In this document: positions 36,380 through 45,448 of the stretch, in pieces | Layout of the letters: every line of letters begins with the position of its first letter | Position numbering within the stretch: the first letter of the stretch is position 1 | Origin: Pseudogemmobacter bohemicus | Lineage (GTDB): Bacteria > Pseudomonadota > Alphaproteobacteria > Rhodobacterales > Rhodobacteraceae | Length of the DNA: 62,365 nucleotides | Assembly (NCBI RefSeq): GCF_003290025.1 | Contig: NZ_QNHG01000001.1 | Coordinates: 241,868-304,232, forward strand | Direction of reading: 5' to 3' | The notes under the pieces: generated by a model | The model's input: only the letters and a program-made list of their open reading frames with translations | What the model was told of the DNA's origin: nothing | The model's database searches: none | Position numbers and translations under genes: made by a program

Positions 36380-38146
36380 TCAGATGGGAGCCGGGTCGTC
36401 CCGGTCCAGATCGCGGATGGCGAGCGGAGTATCCTGGGCTTTCGCAAGCGTCCAGCCGATACGGTTGTCATAATTCTGCGCGAACCCCATCAGCACGATC
36501 TGCTGGGCATGGCGCGGCGCAAGGCGTCCACGCTCCAGCCAGGCCGAGGGTTCCAGCGACAGATCGGCGCCGCTGTCATGGCGGAAAACCCAGATCTCGC
36601 CGGAGCGCAGCTGCATCGACACCGCCGCGCCCCCCATATCCAGCGAGGCATCGACATCGGGATGCAGGTGAAAGCGGATGGTGAAGGGCAGGCCCCCAAG
36701 GGGCGAGCGTTCGACCATCCGCCCGAACTGCGCGCGGGCGGCGGGGGTGGTCGAGGACAAGAGATCGGTGCCGTTGAGCCGCCGCCCATCGGGCGAAAGC
36801 TGCAGCTCCCGCGTGGCAATCAGCCCATGGCCTGCCTGCCAGCCGTCATGGCTGAGCCGCACGAAAGCCCCGTCAGAACCCGCGAAATGCAGGTCCGAGA
36901 CCTGGGCACGCTCGGTCAGGGAGCTGGAGGAGGCACCGAAACGCGAGGAGGAAAACCCGGTCAGCGACAGCGCCGAATGCGATTGCGTCGCGCGGGCGGC
37001 CAGCCGCCATTCCGGTCCGGCGCTCTGGCCGGGGCCACAATTGACGATCAGCGGGCGGCGGCCGGAACTCAGCTCGAAAGCGGCGGTCGAGGCATGGGCG
37101 GTCTGCGCTGCAGGCCCGTCCGGCGGTGCCGCGACATCAAGGATCACCGTGGTGCGGGCGGCGGAGAGCCGGGCATAGCCCATGGCAAGGGTGACATGGC
37201 CGGCGGGCGGCAGCACCTTTGACGCCGCCAGTGCAAGGTCAAGCTTGCCCTCGGCGCCGGTGCCGCCCGAATGGAACCGCGCAAGTCCGCCATCGGAATG
37301 GCGCAGCGCCCTGAGGCAGGGGGCCACACGGTCAATCGCGGCGGCAAGACCCGCAGGCACCGGCTGTCCCGCATCGGAAAGGCTTTGCACCGCCCAGCCG
37401 AGCAGGGTGAAAATCTCCAGCAATTCTTCGGGGTTGCGGCTGGTGATGGCGCCGCTGCGGTCGATCCGCTCGTCGCATTCCTTTGCCAGCGCCGCCAGCG
37501 CCTGGGCCAGTTTCGGCGCGGCTTCCTCCAGCGAGAGATGGGCATAGACCTGGCCGGTCAGGGCCTCGATCCGGGCAAGCCCCGGCCGGGCCGACGCAGC
37601 ACGCCGCGCCAGAAACCCCGATTGCCGCGCCAGCGAGGCGAAGAAGCGGGCGCGCTCCGCCGACGCCCTGTCCCCCGACGCCTCATCCCCGGATGCCTCG
37701 CCTTCAAGCAGGAAATCCGAATGGTGGATCCAGCGGATCACCCGACGCCCCGTCAGCGCAGGTGTCCAGCCCGGGCGTGAACCCTCGCCGAATCGCCGGA
37801 TCCAGCTTTGGGTCCAGGCCCGGGCCCTTTCGCGGGCGCGGCTGGTGCCAAGTGCTGCCAGATCGTCAAGCCAGGAAAAGCCATGCGCCTCGTCGGTAAA
37901 GACGGGATCGGGGGCGGCAAGATCCCAGATCTCACTGTCGCCGGCCTCGACCAGATGGCCGGCCAGCATGATGTTTCCGGCCATGATCTGCTTGCCGCGC
38001 GCATAAAGCCCGACAGAGCGCGGCTCGGGGCGCAGCGAAAAGCCTCCGGCCGGTTTGGCACGGCGCGCGGCCCAGGCGGCATAGCGATTGGCCAGCCGCT
38101 CACGGCGGCTCGGCGCCTCGGAGCCTGTATGACTGGCTTGTGTCAC
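36380..38146 (-). CDS. Heparinase II/III-like protein
   Basis: This protein of about 588 residues has the heparinase II/III layout: an N-terminal alpha-helical toroid (with WIHHSDFLLEG) and a C-terminal beta-sandwich (from about 330; GPGQSAGPEWRLAARATQSH, VSDLHFAGSDGAFVRLSHDG). Heparinase II/III lyases cleave uronic-acid polysaccharides; in Rhodobacteraceae this protein sits constantly beside purH and its substrate is unknown. Two GTG starts are possible. That at 38146 has AGGAAGG suitably placed and is preferred over 38200. It lies back to back with the exopolysaccharide locus. Confidence 0.85.
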   Translation of the reverse strand: MTQASHTGSEAPSRRERLANRYAAWAARRAKPAGGFSLRPEPRSVGLYARGKQIMAGNIMLAGHLVEAGDSEIWDLAAPDPVFTDEAHGFSWLDDLAALGTSRARERARAWTQSWIRRFGEGSRPGWTPALTGRRVIRWIHHSDFLLEGEASGDEASGDRASAERARFFASLARQSGFLARRAASARPGLARIEALTGQVYAHLSLEEAAPKLAQALAALAKECDERIDRSGAITSRNPEELLEIFTLLGWAVQSLSDAGQPVPAGLAAAIDRVAPCLRALRHSDGGLARFHSGGTGAEGKLDLALAASKVLPPAGHVTLAMGYARLSAARTTVILDVAAPPDGPAAQTAHASTAAFELSSGRRPLIVNCGPGQSAGPEWRLAARATQSHSALSLTGFSSSRFGASSSSLTERAQVSDLHFAGSDGAFVRLSHDGWQAGHGLIATRELQLSPDGRRLNGTDLLSSTTPAARAQFGRMVERSPLGGLPFTIRFHLHPDVDASLDMGGAAVSMQLRSGEIWVFRHDSGADLSLEPSAWLERGRLAPRHAQQIVLMGFAQNYDNRIGWTLAKAQDTPLAIRDLDRDDPAPI

Positions 38147-38236
38147 CCGGTTTCTGCCCTTCCTGCCGAATGCGCTCCGATTGTCCCCCGGAGGCGGCAC
38201 GGAGAATAGCCGCAGCGTGGAAGAATGTCACCCAAC

Positions 38237-38281
38237 GGCCCCGTGAAAACTGGCCCCGTGAAAACTGGCTTTGCGAAAACG
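38237..38281. repeat. 15-base tandem repeats upstream of the exopolysaccharide locus
   Basis: GGCCCCGTGAAAACT occurs twice in tandem and is followed by a degenerate third copy, GGCTTTGCGAAAACG. They lie in the 320-base divergent gap between the heparinase-like gene and the first gene of the polysaccharide locus, where regulatory sites would be expected. The remainder of the gap shows no gene. Confidence 0.7.
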
Positions 38282-38466
38282 GCTCTGGGATATCGGAGGC
38301 CTGCGACGGCTTCAGGCATGGCAGGACAGAAGCGGGGCTCTCTCCGGTCTGTCGCATCGTTTTCGGCATGGAAACGCAGCATTCACGCCCGGACTGTGGT
38401 ATCTGCTGCAAATTAAGGGCAAAATCAGCCATGACAGATCATGCCATCACAGCCAGGGAATAAGCG

Positions 38467-39426
38467 GTGGAAAAGGCGACGATCCTGCTGGCGGGGGCCG
38501 TTCTGGTCCCGGCCCTCGTGCTGGCTGCGGTGCTGAGCCTGCCCGTCCTTGCGCCTTCGGCGGCGCCTGGGCGCGATTTGTCGCAAGAGGAATTCGCCGC
38601 GAGATATGCCGTGCCGCTGGTGCCGCCAGATGGCCCGGTCGCGGTCTACCACCTGGGCCATTCGCTGACCGGTCGTGACATGCCGGCGATTCTCGCGGGT
38701 TTTGGCGGGCATGACTGGAACAGCCAGCTGGGCTGGGGCGCCAGCCTGAACGCCCATCGCCGGGGCGAGGTGGCGGGCATGGCCGAAGAGAATGCCAGCC
38801 CCGCCTTCCGCCCGGTGGCCGAGGCGATCAGCAGTGGCGATTATCCGGTGGTGGTGCTGACCGAGATGGTCGCGCTGGAGGATGCGATCCGCTGGCATGA
38901 TGCGCCCGGGGCGCTGGCCTTCTGGGCGGCTGAGATCCGCAAGGCGCGGCCCGATGCGCGTATCTATCTTTACGAGACCTGGCATTCGCTCAACGATACA
39001 TCGAATGACCCCGGTGACTGGCTGGGGCGGATCGACCGCGATCTGGCGGCTTTGTGGGAAGGAAAGCTCTTGCGTCCTGCCATGGGGCAGGACGGGGTCG
39101 GCACCATCTATGTCATTCCGGGCGGCCAGGTGATGGCGGCGGTGGTCAGGGCGGCCGGGGCCGGGGAATTGCCCGGAATCCGGGGCGTTGAGGATCTGCT
39201 CAGCGACGATATCCATTTCAACGATACCGGCGCCTGGCTGATGGCGCTTGCGCATTATGCGGTGATCTATGGCCGCTCGCCGGTCGGATTGCCGGCGGAA
39301 GTGGCCTGCGCCGATGGCTCCCGTTTTGCGATTGACCCGGTGGCGGCCAGGCGGATGCAGGAAATCACCTGGGATGTGGTGACCGCCTATCCGCCCAGCG
39401 GCGTCGCGCAGCGGCGGGGGGAGTGA
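38467..39426 (+). CDS. Membrane-anchored SGNH-hydrolase-like protein
   Basis: This 319-residue protein has an N-terminal membrane anchor or signal (about residues 5-30, TILLAGAVLVPALVLAAVLS). SGNH-type catalytic residues follow: Ser66 in YHLGHSLTG and the D-x-x-H motif at Asp247-His250 in SDDIHFNDTGAW. Such proteins add or remove acyl groups, often acetyl, on polysaccharides outside the cytoplasm. The GTG at 38467 is preceded by AGGGAA. It is the first gene of the exopolysaccharide locus and its stop nearly touches the next start, so it probably works with the glycoside-hydrolase-like protein. Confidence 0.75.
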   Translation: MEKATILLAGAVLVPALVLAAVLSLPVLAPSAAPGRDLSQEEFAARYAVPLVPPDGPVAVYHLGHSLTGRDMPAILAGFGGHDWNSQLGWGASLNAHRRGEVAGMAEENASPAFRPVAEAISSGDYPVVVLTEMVALEDAIRWHDAPGALAFWAAEIRKARPDARIYLYETWHSLNDTSNDPGDWLGRIDRDLAALWEGKLLRPAMGQDGVGTIYVIPGGQVMAAVVRAAGAGELPGIRGVEDLLSDDIHFNDTGAWLMALAHYAVIYGRSPVGLPAEVACADGSRFAIDPVAARRMQEITWDVVTAYPPSGVAQRRGE

Positions 39427-39428
39427 GG

Positions 39429-41165
39429 ATGGCTCTGACCCGCCGGGCCGTTGCGGGCCTTCTTGCCGTGCCGCTGGGGCAGGCGCTGTTCGGGCAGGTG
39501 CTGCTCGGCCCGGCACTGCTGCCAGGAGGGGTCTTCGCGCAGGGGGCGGGCAGCGCCGGATCCGGTCTTGGGATGGGCCTCCTGGGCGGGCGCGACTGGT
39601 CGCCGGAACAGCCCTTTCTCGATGTGATGAAATCGGCCCGCGACTGGATCGGGCATCGCCCTGGCCAATGGGGTGGAGAGGACCATGATGCGCTGGCGGC
39701 GGCGGGGGTGCTGGACGGCCAGGGCTGGCCGCGCCTGATCCCGCCGGATCTGGAGTCCATCGGCACCGTGATGCTGACCGATATGCCGGAGGGCGCACAG
39801 GATCTTGCCGGTCGCTATCTGGTGACCTGGAGCGGCACGGGCGAGGTCGGTCTGGGTGGCCTTGCGCGCAATCCGCGCCGAGAAGGCCGCCGCATCACCT
39901 TTGACTACAGCCCCGGGCCGGGCCTTGTCGATCTGCGCATCACTGCCAGCGATCCGGCCGATCCGGTTCGCAACATCCGGGTCTCGCGCGCAGACCGTGA
40001 GGCGCTGCTGGCTGCGGGCGAGATCTTCAACCCCGATTTCCTCGCGCGATTGCAGGGGATCGGGCTTTTGCGGTTCATGGACTGGCTTCAGACCAACAAT
40101 TCGCCGCTGGTGACGCCCGAAGACCGCCCGAAGCCCGATGATTACACCTGGACCCGCCGGGGCGTGCCGATCGAGGTGGTGGTGCAGCTGGCGAACCGGC
40201 TTGAGGCCGATCCCTGGATCACCCTGCCGCATATGGGTTCAGACGCGCTGTTTGGCGAGATGGCGCAGGTTGTGGCACGGGATCTGGCGCCCGGGCGGGT
40301 TGCCTGGGTGGAATATTCCAACGAGGTCTGGAACTGGCAATTCGGCCAGGCGGCCTGGGCCGATCAGCAGGCAAAGGCCCGCTGGGGCGACGGGGGCGGC
40401 TGGCTTGCCTTTTACGCGTTGCGCGCTGCCGAGGCGATGGCGATCTGGGCCGGGGAAATCGCCGATCCGGCGCGGCTGGTGCGGGTTCTCTCGACCCAGA
40501 CCGGCTGGCTGGGGCTGGAAGAGCATATCCTTGCGCCAAAGCCGGTCACGGACGAAGGCCGGCCCGCGCCGGTCGGCAGTTTCGATGCCTGGGCGGTGAC
40601 CGGCTATTTCTCGGGCGCGCTTGGCCATGAGGACCGGATGCCGATGATCCATGCCTGGCTTGCGGAAAGCAAGGCGGCGGCAAAGGACCATGCCGCGCGG
40701 CTTGGCCTCAAGGGAAGCGCGCTGGAGGCCTGGGGCGAGAAATACGGGCTCGACGAGGCGCTGACGCGCGCTGTGGCCGAACTGCGCGATGGCTCGGTTT
40801 CCGGGCGTCCCGATGATACGCTCGCGCATCTGACCGGAGTGGTCTGGCCCTATCAGGCCGATATTGCAAAGAAATATGGGTTACGGCTGGTGATGTATGA
40901 GGGCGGCACCCATGTGACCGGCATCGGCCCGGTCGCCGATGATGCACAGATCACCGCTTTCTTCACCGCGCTGAATTATTCCGGGGGGATGGGCGCGCTG
41001 TATGATGATTTGCTGGCCGCCTGGGCCGCGCAGAGTGATGCGCCTTTCACCCATTACGGCTTTGTCGCGACGCCGGGGCGGCATGGCAGCTGGGGTGCGC
41101 TCAGGCATCTGTCGGATGACAATCCGCGCTGGCGGGCGCTGATGCGGGGCTGCGGCTCATGCTGA
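39429..41165 (+). CDS. Secreted glycoside-hydrolase-like protein (clan GH-A type)
   Basis: This 578-residue protein has a signal peptide rich in Leu/Gly (RRAVAGLLAVPLGQALFG … GGVFAQGAG). Glu299 in WVEYSNEVWNW looks like the Asn-Glu acid/base of clan GH-A barrels and Glu491 in LVMYEGGTH like the nucleophile; this assignment is from motif spacing only. The start at 39429 follows the previous stop by two bases, and its end overlaps the next glycosyltransferase by seven bases. A periplasmic enzyme that trims the polymer made by this locus is the simplest reading. No specific family number can be given. Confidence 0.72.
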   Translation: MALTRRAVAGLLAVPLGQALFGQVLLGPALLPGGVFAQGAGSAGSGLGMGLLGGRDWSPEQPFLDVMKSARDWIGHRPGQWGGEDHDALAAAGVLDGQGWPRLIPPDLESIGTVMLTDMPEGAQDLAGRYLVTWSGTGEVGLGGLARNPRREGRRITFDYSPGPGLVDLRITASDPADPVRNIRVSRADREALLAAGEIFNPDFLARLQGIGLLRFMDWLQTNNSPLVTPEDRPKPDDYTWTRRGVPIEVVVQLANRLEADPWITLPHMGSDALFGEMAQVVARDLAPGRVAWVEYSNEVWNWQFGQAAWADQQAKARWGDGGGWLAFYALRAAEAMAIWAGEIADPARLVRVLSTQTGWLGLEEHILAPKPVTDEGRPAPVGSFDAWAVTGYFSGALGHEDRMPMIHAWLAESKAAAKDHAARLGLKGSALEAWGEKYGLDEALTRAVAELRDGSVSGRPDDTLAHLTGVVWPYQADIAKKYGLRLVMYEGGTHVTGIGPVADDAQITAFFTALNYSGGMGALYDDLLAAWAAQSDAPFTHYGFVATPGRHGSWGALRHLSDDNPRWRALMRGCGSC

Positions 41166-41992
41166 AACCGCAGCTCGCGCTGAGCGTGATCATCCCTGCC
41201 TCGAATGAGGAGGCCTGGATCACCCCCTGCCTTGCGGCGGTCTTTGCCTCGCATCCGGTGCCGGGAAGGGCCGAAGTGATCGTGGTTGCCAACGGGTGCC
41301 GCGACCGCACTGCCGAACTCGCGCGGGCTGTGCCGGTGCCGCCGGGCTGGGAGATGACGGTGCTGGATCTCGCCGAGGGATCAAAGCCGGCTGCGCTGAA
41401 TGCGGGTGAGGCGGTGGCGCGGGGGCGTGTGCTGGCCTGGCTTGATGCGGATTGTGTGGTCTCGCCCGGGGTGATGGCGGGGCTGGTGGCGGCGCTGGCG
41501 CCGGCGCGTGCGCTTTACGGCGGGGCGACGCCGGTGATCCCTGCAGCGAAGTCGCGGATCACCCGGGCCTATGCGCGTTTCTGGCAGCGCCTGCCTTTCG
41601 CCCAAAGCACCGCGCCGGGTTACGGGCTTTACGCCACCAATCCCGAAGGCCGCGCGCGATGGGGCGAATTTCCCCGGCTGATCTCGGATGACACTTTCGT
41701 ACGGCTGCAATTCCAGCCCGCCGAGCGTGTGCAGATCGCCGCCCCCTACAGCTGGCCGATGGTCGAGGGCTTTGGCCCGCTGGTGAAGGTGCGCCGCCGC
41801 CAGGATCTGGGGGTGCGCGAGCTGGAGGCGACATATCCCGGCATTCTGGCGCGTGAAGGCAAGGCCGGGCTGCGGGCAGGCTGGCTGATGCGGCTCGTGC
41901 TGCGCGATCCGGTCGGGTTCGTCACCTATGCGGCGGTGGCACTGGCGGTGCGGCTCGGCCGCGGCAAGACGGGGTTCACCCGTGGTCGCTGA
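41159..41992 (+). CDS. Family 2 glycosyltransferase
   Basis: This 277-residue GT-A enzyme opens LSVIIPASNEEAWITPCL and has the nucleotide-sugar/metal DxD motif in LAWLDADCVV. A C-terminal hydrophobic stretch (PVGFVTYAAVALAVRLG) may anchor it to the membrane. It should transfer one sugar during polymer assembly; donor and acceptor are unknown. It overlaps the preceding gene by seven bases and converges with the GT4 gene, sharing 17 bases at the 3' ends. Confidence 0.87.
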   Translation: MLKPQLALSVIIPASNEEAWITPCLAAVFASHPVPGRAEVIVVANGCRDRTAELARAVPVPPGWEMTVLDLAEGSKPAALNAGEAVARGRVLAWLDADCVVSPGVMAGLVAALAPARALYGGATPVIPAAKSRITRAYARFWQRLPFAQSTAPGYGLYATNPEGRARWGEFPRLISDDTFVRLQFQPAERVQIAAPYSWPMVEGFGPLVKVRRRQDLGVRELEATYPGILAREGKAGLRAGWLMRLVLRDPVGFVTYAAVALAVRLGRGKTGFTRGR

Positions 41993-43238
41993 CTGGCTCG
42001 GGGCCTTCCGCCGGCAGCCGCATCGCGGCGCGGAAATGACGGGCGAGCTTGGCGGCCTCGGTATTGATGTCATGGCGGGCGAAGACATCGGCCCGTGCCT
42101 CGCGCCCCATTCGCGCCAGAACCTCGACCGGCACGGCGGCAAAGCCGCGGATCGCCCCGGCCAGCGCATCCGCATCGCCCGCCGGCACCAGCCAGCCGGT
42201 GCCGGGTGTCACCAGTTCCGGCACGCCGGCAATGGCGCTGGCAATCGCGGGGCGGCCGGCGGCGAAAGCCTCCATCAGCACCATCGGCAGGCCCTCGGCG
42301 AAAGAGGGCAGCACCAGCGCATGGGCGCGGGCGAGTTCATCGCGCACCCCGGCCTCGTCCAGCCAGCCGGTCAGGGTGATCCGGTCCTCAAGCCCAACTG
42401 TCCGGATCATGGAGTCTATCATCGGGCGCAGCTCGCCCTCGCCGATAAGGGTCAGGCGCAGATCGGGCAGGTCGGATTTCACCTGCGCCATCGCCTCGAT
42501 CAGCAGGGGAAAGCCCTTTTGTTCCGACATCCGCCCAATGGCGACCAGCCGGCGCGGGCCGGTCTCGCGCATCGGCGCGGGTTCGGGAAAGCGCCAGGGC
42601 TCGATGCCGCAATGGACGACCTCCAGTGTCGGCCAGTCCTGCATCCCGGCCCAGCGACAAAGCTGAGAGCGCCCGAAAGAGGAAATCGCCACCGAGAAAT
42701 CGGCGCGGGCGGTTTTCTCGGCCAGATTATGGGCGCGGGGCGCGTCGAATTCCTCGGGCCCATGGGTGGTAAAGGAAAAGCCGAGGCCCCCGATTTCCGC
42801 CGCCAGCATGGCGACGGTGGTGGAATTGGTGCCGAAATGGGCATGGATATGCGGCAGCCGGGCCAGATGGCAGCGCCGCGCCACCTCGGCGCCCTCGATC
42901 CAATAGACCAGGTGGCGCAGCCGCCCGCCTGTTCCCGGCGCGCCGCCAGCCCCATTGCCCCCGCATTTCAGCGCGAGCCTGAGGCTGCGCAGTGCCGCCC
43001 CCGGACGGCGGATCGCGAAAGGCAGCGCCGAGCGGATCAGGCTGAAAAGCCCGTTTTTCAGCAGATGTTCGGTGCGGCTGTCTTCGGCGATATCGGCGGC
43101 ATCGACGAGACGCGCCCGTTCGGATCGCATGGCGAAGCGATGCACCTGCCAGCCCATCCGCTCCAGCGCGTGGATTTCGCGGCGGATGAAGGTCTGCGAG
43201 GGCAGCGGATAGCTGTTGACCAGATAGGCGAGTTTCAT
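41976..43238 (-). CDS. Family 4 glycosyltransferase
   Basis: This 420-residue GT-B enzyme opens KLAYLVNSYPLPSQTFIRRE. Its C-terminal half contains the retaining GT4 signature: GRMSEQKGFPLLIEAM, LIGEGELRPMI, and FAEGLPMVLMEAFAAGRPAI with the E-x7-E pair. The ATG at 43238 is chosen by homology; the frame extends upstream. It is the only gene on the minus strand in this part of the locus and is divergent from the flippase gene. Confidence 0.9.
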   Translation of the reverse strand: MKLAYLVNSYPLPSQTFIRREIHALERMGWQVHRFAMRSERARLVDAADIAEDSRTEHLLKNGLFSLIRSALPFAIRRPGAALRSLRLALKCGGNGAGGAPGTGGRLRHLVYWIEGAEVARRCHLARLPHIHAHFGTNSTTVAMLAAEIGGLGFSFTTHGPEEFDAPRAHNLAEKTARADFSVAISSFGRSQLCRWAGMQDWPTLEVVHCGIEPWRFPEPAPMRETGPRRLVAIGRMSEQKGFPLLIEAMAQVKSDLPDLRLTLIGEGELRPMIDSMIRTVGLEDRITLTGWLDEAGVRDELARAHALVLPSFAEGLPMVLMEAFAAGRPAIASAIAGVPELVTPGTGWLVPAGDADALAGAIRGFAAVPVEVLARMGREARADVFARHDINTEAAKLARHFRAAMRLPAEGPEPVSDHG

Positions 43239-43399
43239 GGACCGGATTTCGGGCAGCGGCAGCAAAGCCCAGGATCGGGCGCGGCCGGGCGGCTTGCAAG
43301 CATAAAGCAGGCAGGCCAAAGGGATGGTGGCAAAGCGTTGCACGGCAGCACTGGTTGCCGATGGACTGGTTGTCGGGGCGGGACAGAAAAGGGCGGATC

Positions 43400-44743
43400 A
43401 TGGACGTAACCGGGGGCAGGGGCCTCTTCCGGCGCGCGCTTGGCGGCGGCATGTTTGTCGCGGGATCCTATGTTTTCGCGCAATTCGCCCGGCTGTTGTC
43501 GAACCTCGTGCTGACGCGGTTGCTTTACCCCGAGGCTTTCGGGGTGATGGCGCTGGTCATGGTTGTGCTGGTCGGCCTCCAGATGTTCTCGGATGTCGGC
43601 ATCGGCCCGGCGATCTCGCGTTCCGCGCGCGGCGATGAGCCGGATTTTCTGAACACCGCCTGGACGCTGAATGTGTTCCGGGGCGCGGGGCTTTGGGTGC
43701 TGACCTGCCTTGTCGCCTGGCCCGCCGCCTGGTTCTATCAGGTGCCTGACCTGGCGCTGATGGTGCCGGTTGCGGGGCTGACCCTGCTGATCGGCGGCTT
43801 CAACCCCACGCGGATCGACACGGCCAACCGGCATCTGCTGCTGGTTCGCGTCACGGCTCTGGATCTGGCGGCGCAGATCGGCGGCATTGTCGTTATGGTG
43901 GTTTTCGCCTGGATCACCGGCTCGATCTGGGCGCTGGTCGTTGGCGCGGTGGCGCAGGTCTTGCTGAAACTGTGCCTCACCTCGGCCTTCCTGCCCGGCG
44001 CGGCCAACCGCTTCCGCTGGGAGCCGGAGGCCGCACGCGAACTGGTGCATTTCGGGAAATGGATCCTCGCCTCGACTGCGGCGGGGTTCCTGCTGACGCA
44101 GGGCGACAAGGCGGTGCTGGGTTCTTACCTCGGCATGGCCGATCTCGGGCATTACAATATCGGCTTTTTCCTCGCGTCTTTCCCGGTTCTGCTGGCGGGG
44201 CTGGTGGTGACGCGGATTATGATCCCGATCTACCGCGAGCTGGGGCATCACGCCGATCCGGGCGGGGTGAGGAAGCTCAGGCTGTTGCGGTTCGGGGTGA
44301 CGATCCCGATGCTTCTGGTGATGGGGGGCATGGCGATCTGTGGCGATCTGATCGCGGGGTTTTTGTATGATGCGCGCTATTATGATGTCGGCGTGATCAT
44401 CTCGGCGGTGGCGATGGCGCAGATGCCGATGCTGATCGGGCTGACCTATGACCAGGCGGCGCTGGCAGCGGGAGACGGGCGCGGCTTCTTTTTCGTCCAG
44501 GCGATCCGGGCGGCTTTGCAGACCACGGCACTGATCATCGGCGCGTCATGGGGGGGGCTTGGTGGTGCGCTGCTGGGCCAGGGACTGGCGCTGGCGCTGA
44601 CGCATCCCTTCCTGATCCGGCTGGCGCGCCGCCACGGCGCCTGGGATGGCTGGCACGATCTGAGCGCGGGCCTGCTGGCCTTCCTGCTGATCCTTGCCAT
44701 CTCCTGGACCGGGCGTGACGAATTGCTGACATTATTTCACTAG
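43400..44743 (+). CDS. Polysaccharide flippase (Wzx/oligosaccharide translocase type)
   Basis: This 447-residue integral membrane protein has about 12-14 hydrophobic segments. It opens GGGMFVAGSYVFAQFARLLS, followed by TRLLYPEAFGVMALVMVV, typical of the MOP polysaccharide exporters. It should flip lipid-linked repeat units across the inner membrane for Wzy polymerisation. GGGCGG precedes the ATG at 43400. It is the expected partner of the ExoY-type priming transferase and the polymerase found further right. Confidence 0.9.
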   Translation: MDVTGGRGLFRRALGGGMFVAGSYVFAQFARLLSNLVLTRLLYPEAFGVMALVMVVLVGLQMFSDVGIGPAISRSARGDEPDFLNTAWTLNVFRGAGLWVLTCLVAWPAAWFYQVPDLALMVPVAGLTLLIGGFNPTRIDTANRHLLLVRVTALDLAAQIGGIVVMVVFAWITGSIWALVVGAVAQVLLKLCLTSAFLPGAANRFRWEPEAARELVHFGKWILASTAAGFLLTQGDKAVLGSYLGMADLGHYNIGFFLASFPVLLAGLVVTRIMIPIYRELGHHADPGGVRKLRLLRFGVTIPMLLVMGGMAICGDLIAGFLYDARYYDVGVIISAVAMAQMPMLIGLTYDQAALAAGDGRGFFFVQAIRAALQTTALIIGASWGGLGGALLGQGLALALTHPFLIRLARRHGAWDGWHDLSAGLLAFLLILAISWTGRDELLTLFH

Positions 44744-44878
44744 ATACGGGGCACGCGGGATGCGGGCTTTTCCGCCCCCTTCGGGCCTCGGCGCTTGTGC
44801 AGCGATGCGCGCCGGCTATGAAGGGGCAAAGCCTGTCGTGACCACGCCTGAATGCGCCCCCTGAGGATGACGAGCCAG

Positions 44879-45448
44879 ATGCAGACCGAAGCCACCGCCC
44901 TTCCCGAAGTGCTCTTGCTGACCCCGCGCCGTTTCGGCGATGCGCGCGGCTGGTTCACCGAGACCTTCAACGCCGCCCGCATGAAAGAGGCGGGGATTGA
45001 TATTGGCTGGGTGCAGGACAACCACTCGTTTTCCGCAGCCAAAGGCACGCTGAGGGGGCTGCATTACCAGTCTGCCCCACATGCCCAGGACAAGCTGGTC
45101 CGCTGCACGCGTGGCGCCATCCTTGATGTGGCGGTGGATTTCCGCGAGGGCTCACCCCGGTTCGGGCAGTGGGTGGCCAGGGAATTGTCGGCCGAAAACG
45201 GCTGTCAGCTTTTGATCCCGCAAGGCTTCCTGCATGGCTTCGTCACCCTGACCCCGGATGTCGAGGTGCAGTATAAATGCTCGGACTTCTATGCGCCTGA
45301 ATGCGATGGCGCGGTGCGGTGGGACGATCCGGATATCGGCATCGACTGGCGGCTGGATGGTGCCGCACCGGTGCTGTCCGACAAAGACCAGGCCGCGCCC
45401 TTCCTGAAAGATGCGCCCCGTCCCTTCCGCTATGAGGTGAAGGCATGA
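44879..45448 (+). CDS. rfbC: dTDP-4-dehydrorhamnose 3,5-epimerase
   Basis: This 189-residue cupin-type epimerase shows the catalytic His in GTLRGLHYQ and the family text [33 protein letters not shown] and [11 protein letters not shown]. It makes the third step of dTDP-L-rhamnose synthesis. The start is uncertain: 44879 (MQTEATALP) best matches homologues, while ATGs at 44867 and 44852 are in frame. The stop overlaps rfbB by four bases (ATGA). Confidence 0.94.
   Translation: MQTEATALPEVLLLTPRRFGDARGWFTETFNAARMKEAGIDIGWVQDNHSFSAAKGTLRGLHYQSAPHAQDKLVRCTRGAILDVAVDFREGSPRFGQWVARELSAENGCQLLIPQGFLHGFVTLTPDVEVQYKCSDFYAPECDGAVRWDDPDIGIDWRLDGAAPVLSDKDQAAPFLKDAPRPFRYEVKA

Noticed and set aside
38237-38281. 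Tandem 15-base repeats considered as a CRISPR array
   Set aside because: Units are contiguous with no unique spacers and no cas genes are present.
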